This document shows positions 56,389 through 64,000 of a DNA stretch of 64,000 nucleotides, one piece after another. The notes below the pieces were generated by a model that worked only from the letters and a program-made list of their open reading frames with translations, made no database searches and had not been told where the DNA came from. Each line of letters starts with the position of its first letter. Within the stretch, counting starts at the first letter, position 1. The position numbers and the translations under genes are program-made. The DNA is from Kurthia gibsonii (GTDB lineage: Bacteria; Bacillota; Bacilli; Bacillales_A; Planococcaceae), in contig NZ_BJOB01000008.1 of the NCBI RefSeq assembly GCF_006539985.1, forward strand, positions 30,184 to 94,183, in the 5' to 3' direction.

Positions 56389-56422
56389 CAAAAAAAAGCT
56401 CACCCAATGTTAAGGAAAGCTT
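56389..56422 (-). terminator. Intrinsic terminator before metK
   Basis: Minus strand AAGCT...AGCTT with an inner CC/GG pair, followed by TTTTTTTT, ending about 40 nt before the metK start. Its position after a structured leader fits an expression platform. Confidence 0.65.
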
Positions 56423-56443
56423 CGAAAAGTATCATCTGCTGTT

Positions 56444-56566
56444 CCTCTTATTGTTCACAAATGTCCATTTGTGCTCAGGTTCGGCCCACAGGATTTTACC
56501 CTGCATGAATAAAATTGTTTGGCCACCGTATCTTTGACCCCTCGTCTCAACGGTTATTAATAAGAG
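56444..56566 (-). ncRNA. Structured leader RNA of the metK-spe operon, class unknown
   Basis: Minus strand, 5' to 3': CTCTTATT (56566-56559) pairs with AATAAGAG at the other end (56452-56445), forming P1. Within it are a hairpin ACCGT...ACGGT with an uneven internal loop and GAC/GTC tip, a GGCC...GGCC arm with an inner CAGG/CCTG hairpin, and the stem CACAAATG/CATTTGTG. A pseudoknot GGGT:ACCT is possible. The P1-P2-P3-P4 order recalls SAM-I, but conserved S-box words (GATGAAACCC, GGCAACC) are not there. A terminator follows. Confidence 0.5.
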
Positions 56567-56589
56567 CTATATTCTTTATGCTGAGTTCA

Positions 56590-56618
56590 ATACTAAAAGA
56601 ATTATTTTTACAAGTCAA
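56590..56618 (-). promoter_or_regulatory. Promoter of metK-spe operon
   Basis: Minus strand -35 TTGACT (56618-56613), 17-bp spacer, -10 TAGTAT (56595-56590). Transcription would start about 16 nt before the leader RNA fold. Confidence 0.65.
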
Positions 56619-56931
56619 TAAAAAATCCAAAAAGTTTTTTGATATGCTTTTTCGCATGTATACATTCCTTTCGTCCATCGTATGTATAAATATTCACTTT
56701 AAACATTTTTTATACAACTCTATCTTTTTTATATTTATATTAGAAAAAAACACTGTATTTTTTTCACTTTTTTTGTATCTTTTTTACTCGTTTTCTGATG
56801 TCTTTCACATTAAAAAACAGCGCATTTTTCATCGAACATTTAAAAAGTTCTAAAATTCAGAATATAATTTCACTTCTTTTTTCGGTCTTATATGTCGTTT
56901 TTTTACTACAAACAGAGTAATTTAATTCAAT
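56619..56931. other. AT-rich gap, no gene supported
   Basis: About 310 bp of very AT-rich DNA with long T-runs on the plus strand. A 112-codon plus-strand frame crosses it, but it has no ribosome site and runs through the metK leader, so I do not accept it. Confidence 0.5.
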
Positions 56932-56963
56932 AAAAAAAGAGACTGGCAATCATGCCAATCTCT
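56932..56963 (-). terminator. Terminator of topB
   Basis: AGAGATTGGCA pairs with TGCCAGTCTCT (one G-T) on the minus strand, then TTTTTTT. It begins within the stop codon. Confidence 0.88.
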
Positions 56964-59097
56964 AAATTGAAAAATCAAATTCAATTTTTTCTTGTGTTAA
57001 TTTTAGTCGTGCTGAAAAACTCGAACCTTTTTTTGATTTAAAACCTTTAATTGGTTTCGTTAATCCTTTTTCACACAAATCACGTACTTGGCTTGCTGTA
57101 ATTTTTTTACTCGCAATACGTTTTGAAATTGTAAATTTACAACCTTCTTGATAGCGAGAACAGCCATAAAAACTTTTTTTCTCTAATAACTCTCCTTGAT
57201 GACAAGACGGACACTTCGCAATTGGCCCTTTCACTGCTGGTTCTGCTAGTTCTGCGGCAGCTGTAATATCTGTTGTTTGAACGATTTGCGGTGCTGTCTC
57301 AATTAAGTGACGCAAAAACTTTTCAATATTTTGAAGGAAAGCTTGTTGTGTGCCTGTGCCTGCAGATATTTTTCTTAAATAACTTTCCCACTTCGCTGTC
57401 ATAATTGGACTAGCCAATAGCGATCCTGCAATCGCTTGGCATAATACCTTTCCTTTTTCAGTAATGGAAACGATATTTTTTTGTACATCAATATACCCAT
57501 GGCGCTTAATTGTTTCGATAATACTTGCGCGCGTGGCTTCCGTACCAATTCCTTCAACTTCCTTCAAAATATCGCTCTCTGCATCGTCTTCAATAAGCCT
57601 TCCACATGTTTTCATCATCTGTACAAGTTGCCCTTCTGTAAAAGGTTTAGGCGGTTGCGTCGTACCTTGATGAATTTGCACCATCGCATCTACATCTTCT
57701 CCCTTTTCCACAAGCGGTAGTGGAGGTGCTTCTTTTTTTTGTTCTTTTGGTGCAGGCCATAACTCTTGAAAACCGCGATCTAATTCCACTTTTCCAACTG
57801 TTTTGAATAACAGTCCTTGAACGTCTGTCACAATTTTTGTTTCCTCGTACATATAGTCTCGGTGGAACATTGCTAGCGCTGAACGTACGATTTCCGCATA
57901 AATACTTTTTTCCATGAGCGAAAGACCTGCTAGTTTATCGGCAGATGGAATCGATTTTGTTGGGATAATCGCATAGTGTTCTTCCACTTTTGAGCCGTCT
58001 ACATATCTTTTTGAGGCAGATAGGCGCGCTGGTTCAAATGGTTTTTTCATCATTTCTTGGTACTGTGGTAGTTTCTGTTTTAAGTAAGCAAACTCAGCGT
58101 CCGTAATAAACTGACAATCACTTCTTGGGTATGAAATGAGCTTTTTCTCATATAGAGATTGTGCTACTTCCAACACTTTTGCAGGGCTATACTTCCATAT
58201 ACGATTCGCTTTTTGCTGCAATGTTGAGAGTGAATGTAGCTTTGGAGGCAATACCTTTTTCGGCTTTTTTTCAACACTTTGAATTGTCGCAGGGAGACGT
58301 TTTTTCTCTTGAATATGCGCTTTTTCTAATGCAGCTAAAGCTTCTTCATATTTCTTCGACTTAAAATCTGCCTTCCCCGTATAAGAACCCATGCGCGAAT
58401 GAAATTCACCTTTTAATTCATAAAAATTTTCTGGTTGAAACTGCTCAATTTCAACATGACGTTCGTAAATCATGTAGACTGTTGGGGATTGTACACGACC
58501 AACCGAAATCGTTTCATTCAAACCTTTTTCTTTTAACAGCATTGTATATAGACGACTTGCATTCATCCCGACAAGCCAGTCACTAATTTGACGCGTCTGT
58601 GCTTCGATATACATTTGATAATCTTGTTGATTATCACGCAATGCTTGAAATCCTTTGCGAATTTCTTCGACTTCAAGTGAATTGATCCAAAGTCTTTGAA
58701 TTGGTTTTGACTTCACTTTGGTTTGTTTTAAAATTGAATAGAAAATATTCGATCCTTCTCTGTCCACATCACAAGCATTAATTAACATACTTGCCTCTTT
58801 AAATAACGCCTTCACTGCTTGGAATTGATCCCACTTCCCCTTCGCTACTTTGAACTCGTAGTTTTCAGGAATCATCGGTAATACTTTTAAACTCCAACGC
58901 TTCCATTCTGCATGGTATTCAGCAGGCTGCTTCAGTTCGACAAGATGCCCAACACCCCATGTAATCGTCGCACCATTTGGAAACGTCTCACATGGTTGTA
59001 ATTCAATAAAATGTTTCGTCTTTCTTGCCACCGGAAAAGCCTCCGCATACGCTTTCGCTTGCGATGGTTTTTCAGCAAAAATAACAACTTGTCCCAC
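56962..59097 (-). CDS. topB: DNA topoisomerase III
   Basis: 711 residues, type IA topoisomerase that decatenates single-stranded junctions. TOPRIM residues: Glu9 in VVIFAEKPSQAKAYA and NACDVDREG; the DNA-cleaving Tyr lies in KKLISYPRSDCQFI. A zinc-ribbon C-terminus (CPSCHQGELL...YGCSRYQEGCKF) is partly kept. GTG start (59097), 13 nt after AAAGGAG. Confidence 0.95.
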   Translation of the reverse strand: MGQVVIFAEKPSQAKAYAEAFPVARKTKHFIELQPCETFPNGATITWGVGHLVELKQPAEYHAEWKRWSLKVLPMIPENYEFKVAKGKWDQFQAVKALFKEASMLINACDVDREGSNIFYSILKQTKVKSKPIQRLWINSLEVEEIRKGFQALRDNQQDYQMYIEAQTRQISDWLVGMNASRLYTMLLKEKGLNETISVGRVQSPTVYMIYERHVEIEQFQPENFYELKGEFHSRMGSYTGKADFKSKKYEEALAALEKAHIQEKKRLPATIQSVEKKPKKVLPPKLHSLSTLQQKANRIWKYSPAKVLEVAQSLYEKKLISYPRSDCQFITDAEFAYLKQKLPQYQEMMKKPFEPARLSASKRYVDGSKVEEHYAIIPTKSIPSADKLAGLSLMEKSIYAEIVRSALAMFHRDYMYEETKIVTDVQGLLFKTVGKVELDRGFQELWPAPKEQKKEAPPLPLVEKGEDVDAMVQIHQGTTQPPKPFTEGQLVQMMKTCGRLIEDDAESDILKEVEGIGTEATRASIIETIKRHGYIDVQKNIVSITEKGKVLCQAIAGSLLASPIMTAKWESYLRKISAGTGTQQAFLQNIEKFLRHLIETAPQIVQTTDITAAAELAEPAVKGPIAKCPSCHQGELLEKKSFYGCSRYQEGCKFTISKRIASKKITASQVRDLCEKGLTKPIKGFKSKKGSSFSARLKLTQEKIEFDFSI

Positions 59098-59294
59098 GTT
59101 CGAGGCTCAACTCCTTTAATCTACTATGTATGCATTCATTATACCATTAAGTCGATTGTCGTCTGTTTATAGAATGTTTTATTTCTTCTTTTTGGGCGTA
59201 AAATACACTTCATTTTAAAAGAAACAGGACTTTTTCCTTTCTATTCTAGTAAATGGATAAAATGGTATACTACATACTTGGAGGTGTTCTCACT

Positions 59295-59624
59295 TTGAAA
59301 AAAACATTTTTATGGATTGGACTCATTCTATTCATTCTCTCAATCGGATTAAATGCGACATTACTGTATGATCAAAAGCGTTTAGGCGACCTTGCAGCCC
59401 GCGAAGAAATCCTCACTGCCACAGTCTTTGAATTGCAGCGACTAGGTTACGATGAAAAAGAAATTCAGTCCATTACAACTGAACATGATGATTTTTTACT
59501 AAAAGGGAAAGCACCCGAACCATACGACTATATCGTCTATGTTGAAACAACAGATGCACCAAATGAAGTGAAAGTCTTTACATGGGCAGATACAAAGCAT
59601 TCTAAAGTTATTTTAGAAAAATAA
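59295..59624 (+). CDS. Small membrane-anchored protein (DUF3139-like)
   Basis: 109 residues. One N-terminal membrane helix (TFLWIGLILFILSIGLNATLL) cannot be shown whole here but spans about residues 4-24; the rest is external, with a LQRLGYDEKEIQSITTEH segment and a YDYIVYVETTDAPNEVKVF strand pair that recall DUF3139 proteins. TTG 59295, 7 nt after GGAGGTG, was preferred to ATG 59253. Function unknown; cotranscribed with the next small gene. Confidence 0.6.
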   Translation: MKKTFLWIGLILFILSIGLNATLLYDQKRLGDLAAREEILTATVFELQRLGYDEKEIQSITTEHDDFLLKGKAPEPYDYIVYVETTDAPNEVKVFTWADTKHSKVILEK

Positions 59625-59642
59625 AAAAAGGAGTAATTCACG

Positions 59643-59858
59643 ATGTTATATACAACCATTCGTTTCCCCAAACTTTTGATTCACTCATTTCTTGTACTTG
59701 TTCTCATGAACTTCCTCGCGTTAGTTGGTCATGACTTAGCAACACTGCTATTCCATCATCGGTTCGAAAAAAGTGATTCACTTATTTTAGTCCTCTTTCT
59801 TATTTGGCTCATGTTCGCTTTACACAACCCGCGTTATCAAAAGCACACTTCTTCTTGA
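59643..59858 (+). CDS. Small membrane protein of unknown function
   Basis: 71 residues, two hydrophobic segments (about 8-30 and 45-59). AAAAAGGAG lies 8 nt before the ATG. 18 bp after the previous small gene; the terminator overlaps its end. No family recognised. Confidence 0.55.
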   Translation: MLYTTIRFPKLLIHSFLVLVLMNFLALVGHDLATLLFHHRFEKSDSLILVLFLIWLMFALHNPRYQKHTSS

Positions 59859-59871
59859 AGGTGCTTTTTTA
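59838..59871 (+). terminator. Terminator of the two small genes
   Basis: AAAAGCACaCTTC pairs with GAAGgTGCTTTT, followed by T-run. Confidence 0.85.
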
Positions 59872-59980
59872 GTATATCTTCGTCCCGAGAAATATTTATT
59901 ATTAAACATAAATATACAACTTCCCCTTTTTATTCTATAATTTACTCTAACCTATCCCTTCATTGTTTAGTAAATTCATT

Positions 59981-60010
59981 TTGCGTGAATAATATCTCTA
60001 TACATAATAT
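59981..60010 (+). promoter_or_regulatory. Possible promoter of YdcF-like gene
   Basis: -35 TTGCGT (59981-59986), 18-bp spacer, -10 TAATAT (60005-60010). Confidence 0.45.
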
Positions 60011-60042
60011 AGGATAAGTTGTTTTGGAAAGGATGTTTGTTT

Positions 60043-61074
60043 ATGGATGTTTATCTGTTTTTAATAGCCATATCCCTTGTGCTATTTTTTTGTAGCTTTG
60101 TTCTTCACCACGTAAATCCAACGAGCCTTTTTACAGGTTTAGCTATTTTACTATTCATTTTATCAGTTGGACTAATTTTCTTCGCTACTCTATTAAACCA
60201 TTTTGAACGTTTTACTTTTTGGCTAATTGTTCCTATCGCTATTTTCTTTCTTATAATAGCTGTATTTTGGCTTTTTATTTTAGTTATTATGGTATTTGTG
60301 AATACACGTGCTGTTTTAAAAAGAGAACGTTTTTCAATCGGCAATCTACTTCCTTTATTTTCACTCATTGGCTTTGTTGTATTAGAATTTATTTTATTCT
60401 TGTTACAACATTATTACGGTGATGTTCGAGTTGTAAAAATGATGCTTGTTTTTATTCATTCAACGATTGGTTATATTATTTTGCTTTTTTCTCTTTATAC
60501 ATTTACAGCTGTTTATTATAAATGGATACCTACTTTTAAAAAAATCGACTATATTCTCATATTAGGTTCAGGTTTAATTAAAGATCAGGTAACGCCTCTA
60601 CTTGCAGGACGTATTGATGCAGGCATGCAATTTTTTAAAAAGCAAAAAGTAAAACCTACGATTATTGTTTGTGGGGGAAAAGGTGCAGACGAAAACATCT
60701 CGGAAGCCGAAGCGATGAAAAAATACATTGTGGAGAATTATGAATCAGATCTACCTATTTATTTAGAAAATCAGTCTACAACGACTGAAGAAAATATTCA
60801 ATTCGCTGAAAAAGTCGTACAAGAACAAGATCAGCGAGATTTAAAAAAGGCAAATGTTGCTATTGCCACAAGTACGTACCACCTTTTACGTGCTGGAAAA
60901 TTAGCACAACAACTCGGAATTCGAGCTTTTGGTATTGGCGGTAAAACAAAACTTTATTATATTCCTACTGCTTTTATTCGTGAGTTTATAGGGTATATAG
61001 TATTGAAGAAAAGAACAAATATCTTAATTGTGTCGTTTCTTCTATTATTCGCTATTATTAGTAATCTATTTTAA
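60043..61074 (+). CDS. YdcF/SanA family (DUF218) membrane protein
   Basis: 343 residues. Five or so N-terminal membrane helices are followed by a DUF218 domain from about residue 165: DYILILGSGLIKDQVTPLLAGR, VCGGKGADENISEAEAM, STTTEENIQFA and TSTYHLLRAGKLA are typical. In E. coli such proteins act on envelope integrity or lipid-carrier recycling. ATG 60043 after GGAAAGGA was chosen. Forms an operon with the DUF308 gene. Confidence 0.88.
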   Translation: MDVYLFLIAISLVLFFCSFVLHHVNPTSLFTGLAILLFILSVGLIFFATLLNHFERFTFWLIVPIAIFFLIIAVFWLFILVIMVFVNTRAVLKRERFSIGNLLPLFSLIGFVVLEFILFLLQHYYGDVRVVKMMLVFIHSTIGYIILLFSLYTFTAVYYKWIPTFKKIDYILILGSGLIKDQVTPLLAGRIDAGMQFFKKQKVKPTIIVCGGKGADENISEAEAMKKYIVENYESDLPIYLENQSTTTEENIQFAEKVVQEQDQRDLKKANVAIATSTYHLLRAGKLAQQLGIRAFGIGGKTKLYYIPTAFIREFIGYIVLKKRTNILIVSFLLLFAIISNLF

Positions 61075-61088
61075 GGGAGGTCTATGAA

Positions 61089-61625
61089 ATGAAAAAAATC
61101 ACAACATTTACTTTAATTACAGGAATTATTTTTATTGCATTTGGGATTTTCTTTTTAGTAAAACCTGAAATCGCATTGAAGTCTATGGTCCTAATCGCTG
61201 CTGCACTTGCAGTTATTAAAGGGATTTTTGATATTTTCAATTATCTATTCTCACGTAAAAAATCAAATAAACCTGAAACCTCTAGTCTAATTTCTGGTTT
61301 ATTTATTTTAGCTTTAGGTATCTTGCTATTTTTTAATACCGATTTTGGTATTCTATTTACTGGTTTCTTATTTGCACTTTGGTTTGCAATTGAATCAATT
61401 ATGACATTAATTACGTTAAAATATTTCCGTGTAAAAAGCAGCCCAGCTTTTTATATCATTTTAGCCTTTACAATTATTGCGCTTGCTTTAAGTGTATTAA
61501 TGTTTATCCGTCCGTTCTACTCGGCAATGAGCTTTACAATTTTAACAGGAGCTTATTTCTTAATTCAGGGAATTGTCTTAACAATTATTTCGATTAATGT
61601 TCGATCTTGGTTCTCATTTAAATAA
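61089..61625 (+). CDS. HdeD/DUF308 family membrane protein
   Basis: 178 residues, six short helices in three repeated pairs (TGIIFIAFGIFFLVKPEIAL; SGLFILALGILLFFNTDFG), the DUF308/HdeD pattern. HdeD of E. coli helps acid resistance; role here unknown. 14 bp after the YdcF-like gene, with GGGAGG. Confidence 0.85.
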   Translation: MKKITTFTLITGIIFIAFGIFFLVKPEIALKSMVLIAAALAVIKGIFDIFNYLFSRKKSNKPETSSLISGLFILALGILLFFNTDFGILFTGFLFALWFAIESIMTLITLKYFRVKSSPAFYIILAFTIIALALSVLMFIRPFYSAMSFTILTGAYFLIQGIVLTIISINVRSWFSFK

Positions 61626-61676
61626 GTGTGGATGTAAACTATAAAATATTCAATCTATCTTTTTAACATTCACAAT

Positions 61677-61718
61677 AAAAATCCGAAATCGTAAGGTTAA
61701 ACGATTTCGGATTTTTTC
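61677..61718. terminator. Bidirectional terminator
   Basis: AAAATCCGAAATCGT pairs with ACGATTTCGGATTTT; T-rich both ways. Shared by the DUF308 and GNAT genes. Confidence 0.92.
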
Positions 61719-61757
61719 TATTTAGATATGCTTTATATATGTTTTTATTCTTATAGA

Positions 61758-62297
61758 CTAGCGAGCTATATTTAAAAATGCATAAAAGTCATCTTTTTCT
61801 ACAACATTTAAAATACATGGTTGTTGTTCTTTTTCTTCTAAAAATTGGTGTTCCTCTGGATAGTCATGCATAACGTGTTGACGTAGGTACGGAAGTTTTT
61901 GCTGTGCTGCTTGTGAACGGCGATTTTGTGTACGTGCCCCTAAAAATACACGTTCTAAACCATATGTATCAAAAGCGAGTTTTAAAATCTCACATTTTGC
62001 ACGTTCATTATAGCCCCTCCCCCAATATGGTACACCTAACCAACTTCCTAAATGACATGATTTTTTCTGTTGATCGATGTACATTAACGTTGTAACACCA
62101 ATCATTTGATAATTATGAAATACAAGTCGTGAACAGGTCGTACCTTCCTTTTCACTTTGTTGCATCTTTTGGATAAATTCTAAACGATTTTCTAATGTTT
62201 GGTTTACTAAACCAAGCGCATCTGCTACAAGTGGATCGGATGCAAGTTCATGAATTCTAACAGCGTAATTCACGTGATGTGGCTTTAAATTAATCAT
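61758..62297 (-). CDS. GNAT acetyltransferase, RimJ/RimL-like
   Basis: 179 residues. GSWLGVPYWGRGYNERAKCEI is the beta-4/acetyl-CoA loop (shown in part) and RVFLGARTQNRRSQAA the substrate helix of the RimJ/RimL branch. Odd point: Asn where most have Gly in GxGYN, as in many family members. Target unknown. The start follows AAGGAGGGAG. Confidence 0.85.
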   Translation of the reverse strand: MINLKPHHVNYAVRIHELASDPLVADALGLVNQTLENRLEFIQKMQQSEKEGTTCSRLVFHNYQMIGVTTLMYIDQQKKSCHLGSWLGVPYWGRGYNERAKCEILKLAFDTYGLERVFLGARTQNRRSQAAQQKLPYLRQHVMHDYPEEHQFLEEKEQQPCILNVVEKDDFYAFLNIAR

Positions 62298-62385
62298 AAA
62301 AACTCCCTCCTTTAATTAATTTGTCATTATATAGAAATACGGTTCTACTGTCTATATGGAATCAAAAATGATGTTTTAAAAGTCG

Positions 62386-62421
62386 AAAAATACCATCTTT
62401 TAAAATAAAAATGGTATTTTT
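62386..62421 (-). terminator. Terminator of the Sco1-like gene
   Basis: AAAAATACCAT pairs with ATGGTATTTTT around a 14-nt loop. Confidence 0.8.
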
Positions 62422-62447
62422 GACGTTATTCATTCTTTTTTTAGATA

Positions 62448-63047
62448 CTATTTACTATCTTGAATGATACTTTCGACATCTACTACAATTTCATCTTTTG
62501 GTACATCTGTAAAGCCGCTATATGTTTTAACGACATGACCTTGTTGATTCACAAGGGCAAAGGTTGTACCATGTGTCACTTGATCCTCGCCCGCTGTTTT
62601 TTTCACAAGTGTTTGAAAAGACTTCACCGCTAACTTTTCGATATCCTGTTGTGTATAGCCTGTTAGTAAATCCCACTTCGATTCATCTGCTACTTTATAA
62701 TTTTTTAAATAATTCGCTAGTTTTTTCGGTGTATCGACCTCTGGATCAACACTAAAACCGACAATACGATAATCTTCAATTCCTTTTTCTTTTAAGGCGT
62801 CTTGAATATCTGCCATATTCGCCATCATCGGCTGACAAACTGTTGTGCAACTCGTAAAAATAAATAGTGCTAGCCATGGTTTCCCTTGTAAATCATCTAA
62901 TGTAACCGTCTTATTTTTATGATTTGTGTACTGGAAATTCTGCACTTCAATATCTTTTTCTGCTTTAAAGTTTGTTGTTTTACCACAAGCTGCAAGCAAT
63001 ATACACAAACAACTAATTCCGATTAATATCTTCCATTTTTGCATCAT
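62448..63047 (-). CDS. Sco1/SenC family lipoprotein
   Basis: 199 residues. Lipobox LLAAC (Cys21) anchors it outside. Thioredoxin fold with the copper site TSCTTVCQP (Cys67, Cys71) and the later His in VTHGTTFALV. Sco proteins give copper to the CuA centre of cytochrome oxidase. No oxidase genes are nearby. Two adjacent ATGs (63047, 63044) are possible; GGGAG fits the second slightly better. Confidence 0.92.
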   Translation of the reverse strand: MMQKWKILIGISCLCILLAACGKTTNFKAEKDIEVQNFQYTNHKNKTVTLDDLQGKPWLALFIFTSCTTVCQPMMANMADIQDALKEKGIEDYRIVGFSVDPEVDTPKKLANYLKNYKVADESKWDLLTGYTQQDIEKLAVKSFQTLVKKTAGEDQVTHGTTFALVNQQGHVVKTYSGFTDVPKDEIVVDVESIIQDSK

Positions 63048-63102
63048 GTCACTCCCTTATCCCTCACTATCTTACAATTTCATACAACAACTGGCAATCA
63101 TC

Positions 63103-63237
63103 TTAAGAGGAATGTTTGATTAATTCAACAAGAACATCATGAATCGCTTGTAGACGCGCTTCTACTCGGTGTAAGAGGTAGAAAGCAACAACTGCTGGAA
63201 AACCGATACTCTGTATAAATGTCATCCATTCTTGCAT
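63103..63237 (-). CDS. YvrJ family protein
   Basis: 44 residues starting MQEWMTFIQSIGFPAVVA with one membrane helix and a LLHRVEARL amphipathic tail, the YvrJ pattern. AGAGGTG lies 6 nt before ATG. Follows DUF2922 gene in a frequent Bacillales trio. YvrJ is small and holin-like in shape; role unknown. Confidence 0.8.
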   Translation of the reverse strand: MQEWMTFIQSIGFPAVVAFYLLHRVEARLQAIHDVLVELIKHSS

Positions 63238-63255
63238 ATTTTTCACCTCTTTCTA

Positions 63256-63293
63256 TAAAAAAAGAGCCATGTCCAAAAGACACAGCCCTTTTT
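63256..63293 (-). terminator. Terminator between DUF2922 and yvrJ
   Basis: GGGCTGTGTC pairs with GACATGGCTC (mismatch) around TTTTG, then seven T on the minus strand. It may lower yvrJ expression. Confidence 0.7.
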
Positions 63294-63296
63294 ATT

Positions 63297-63512
63297 TTAT
63301 ACGATCACTGGTGTAGTTGTTTGCTCCACAATCTCTGCAGATGCAATAGAATCAATTTCACCTGCTTTTGGCTTAAATACACCGCCTGCTTTAATCGACT
63401 CCATCACTGTGCGGACTTCTGTCTCTGTTACGTCTGCTTTTACGCCATCTACCGCAACAACGAATGTTCCTTTGGGTAGTAAATTAAACGTCATTTTCAA
63501 TACTTTACTCAT
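63297..63512 (-). CDS. DUF2922 family protein
   Basis: 71 residues. The family form is seen: KMTFNLLPKGTFVVAVDGVKAD (split) then EVRTVMESIKAGGVFKP and a hydrophobic end. Small beta-rich protein of unknown role, found with DUF1659 and YvrJ. AAAAGGAGG is 7 nt before ATG. Confidence 0.85.
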   Translation of the reverse strand: MSKVLKMTFNLLPKGTFVVAVDGVKADVTETEVRTVMESIKAGGVFKPKAGEIDSIASAEIVEQTTTPVIV

Positions 63513-63531
63513 TGTGTTTTCCTCCTTTTAA

Positions 63532-63738
63532 TTAGATTGTTTTAGTTGTGACGATTTCTGCTTGAACTACTGCATACGCTGATAATGATGTAATCGCATT
63601 TTTTACAGCTTCAATTTCTGTAGTCGTCGCATTTTCATGAATGTTGCCGAATGTACGGGTTTGTTTTAATTGCTTATCCCCGTCCATTCCTACTGCATAC
63701 TGAACTTTTAAGCTTGCACTTTTGAATGTTGCGGCCAT
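63532..63738 (-). CDS. DUF1659 family protein
   Basis: 68 residues. SLKVQYAVGMDGDKQLKQTR and then TFGNIHENAT with a helix fit DUF1659. ATG 63738 follows AAAGGAGG by 8 nt; the longer frame to 63747 is not needed. First gene of the DUF1659-DUF2922-yvrJ set. Confidence 0.85.
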   Translation of the reverse strand: MAATFKSASLKVQYAVGMDGDKQLKQTRTFGNIHENATTTEIEAVKNAITSLSAYAVVQAEIVTTKTI

Positions 63739-63828
63739 GTGTACCACCTCCTTTCAATCACTACATAGAACCCGGTTTCATAAAGGAGACAATATTGGGT
63801 AGAATATTTCAAAAATGGGGTGTATCAC

Positions 63829-64000
63829 TTGGTTTACCGTGCAAAAAAAGACCGTTTTTTCATCGGTTTTATTAGTATTACATTGATTATTTTATGGCTT
63901 TCATTCCTTTTACCAATTCCCTTCGATCATACATTACAACTTCAGGATTTAAATATTTTAGCTGTTGTTTTATTTAGTGTAATCGGTTTATATTTGTCCC
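63829..64000 (+). CDS. N-terminal part of a membrane protein (runs off window)
   Basis: 57 codons are visible from a TTG (63829), 6 nt after GGGGTG. The start VYRAKKDRFFIGFISITLI is followed by two hydrophobic stretches parted by PIPFDHTLQLQD. This resembles the start of small Bacillales PH-domain-type membrane proteins, but too little is present to name it. Confidence 0.6.
   Translation, partial: MVYRAKKDRFFIGFISITLIILWLSFLLPIPFDHTLQLQDLNILAVVLFSVIGLYLS

Noticed and set aside
56444..56566. Ordinary SAM-I (S-box) riboswitch
   Set aside because: Closing stem and helix order fit, but the core words GATGAAACCC, GGCAACC and the GGTGC-AATTCC strand are not found by eye. Kept as unknown class until a covariance search is done.
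56515..56853. 112-codon plus-strand hydrophobic frame
   Set aside because: Very AT-rich, no ribosome site, overlaps the promoter and leader RNA of metK.

Overview
The window looks like chromosome of a low-GC, Gram-positive Bacillota of the order Bacillales, most like the Planococcaceae/Caryophanaceae (Kurthia, Rummeliibacillus, Lysinibacillus, Solibacillus). The reasons are AT-rich intergenic DNA, strong AGGAGG-type ribosome sites with frequent TTG/GTG starts, B. subtilis-like gene order (acnA-yneP ... yneR-plsY ... parE-parC), T-box and TPP leader RNAs, and Bacillales families such as LutABC, FusB-like, YvrJ, DUF2922 and DUF1659. No tRNA, rRNA, insertion sequence, prophage or CRISPR array was seen. 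Genus assignment is inference.

Layout. 0-4.7 kb: end of a secreted Excalibur-type protein, an MFS exporter behind a possible attenuator, acetyltransferase and VOC genes, and two decayed genes (a small membrane protein and an aldo/keto reductase). 4.8-14.3 kb: the conserved housekeeping block parC-parE / plsY-yneR / yneP / acnA, interrupted by about 0.5 kb of 21-bp repeats. 14.3-24.2 kb: FusB-like protein, lactate utilisation operon lutABC, a MerR-controlled MFS pump, an ArsR-CDF zinc efflux pair and an AraC regulator. 24.2-27 kb: EamA exporter, a second CDF transporter, a GNAT. 27-33.4 kb: thiamin operon thiZXY-tenI-thiOSGF behind two tandem TPP riboswitches. 33.4-35.3 kb: ECF sigma factor with a membrane anti-sigma candidate and its own ECF-type promoter. 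35.3-44.9 kb: branched-chain amino acid genes ilvE-ilvD-[T-box]-ilvB-ilvH-ilvC-leuB-leuC-leuD, without leuA. 45-51.5 kb: a broken lactone oxidase next to a PLP enzyme, pncA, small proteins, a 14-TM drug transporter, mscL. 51.5-56.6 kb: metK-speA-speD-speE-speB, a full arginine/SAM to spermidine route in one overlapping operon, behind a structured leader and terminator. 57-64 kb: topB, small membrane proteins, YdcF/DUF308 pair, GNAT, Sco1-like lipoprotein, DUF1659-DUF2922-YvrJ cluster and the start of a membrane protein.

Most of the interest is in regulation. The metK-spe leader folds on paper into a four-helix arrangement closed by a long P1 and followed by a terminator, but I cannot see the SAM-I (S-box) consensus in it. 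Other points are tandem TPP switches, a MerR promoter with a 19-bp spacer, ArsR, CcpC and ECF operator/promoter matches, and two upstream small ORFs with hairpins that hide a downstream ribosome site. Three genes are visibly decaying.
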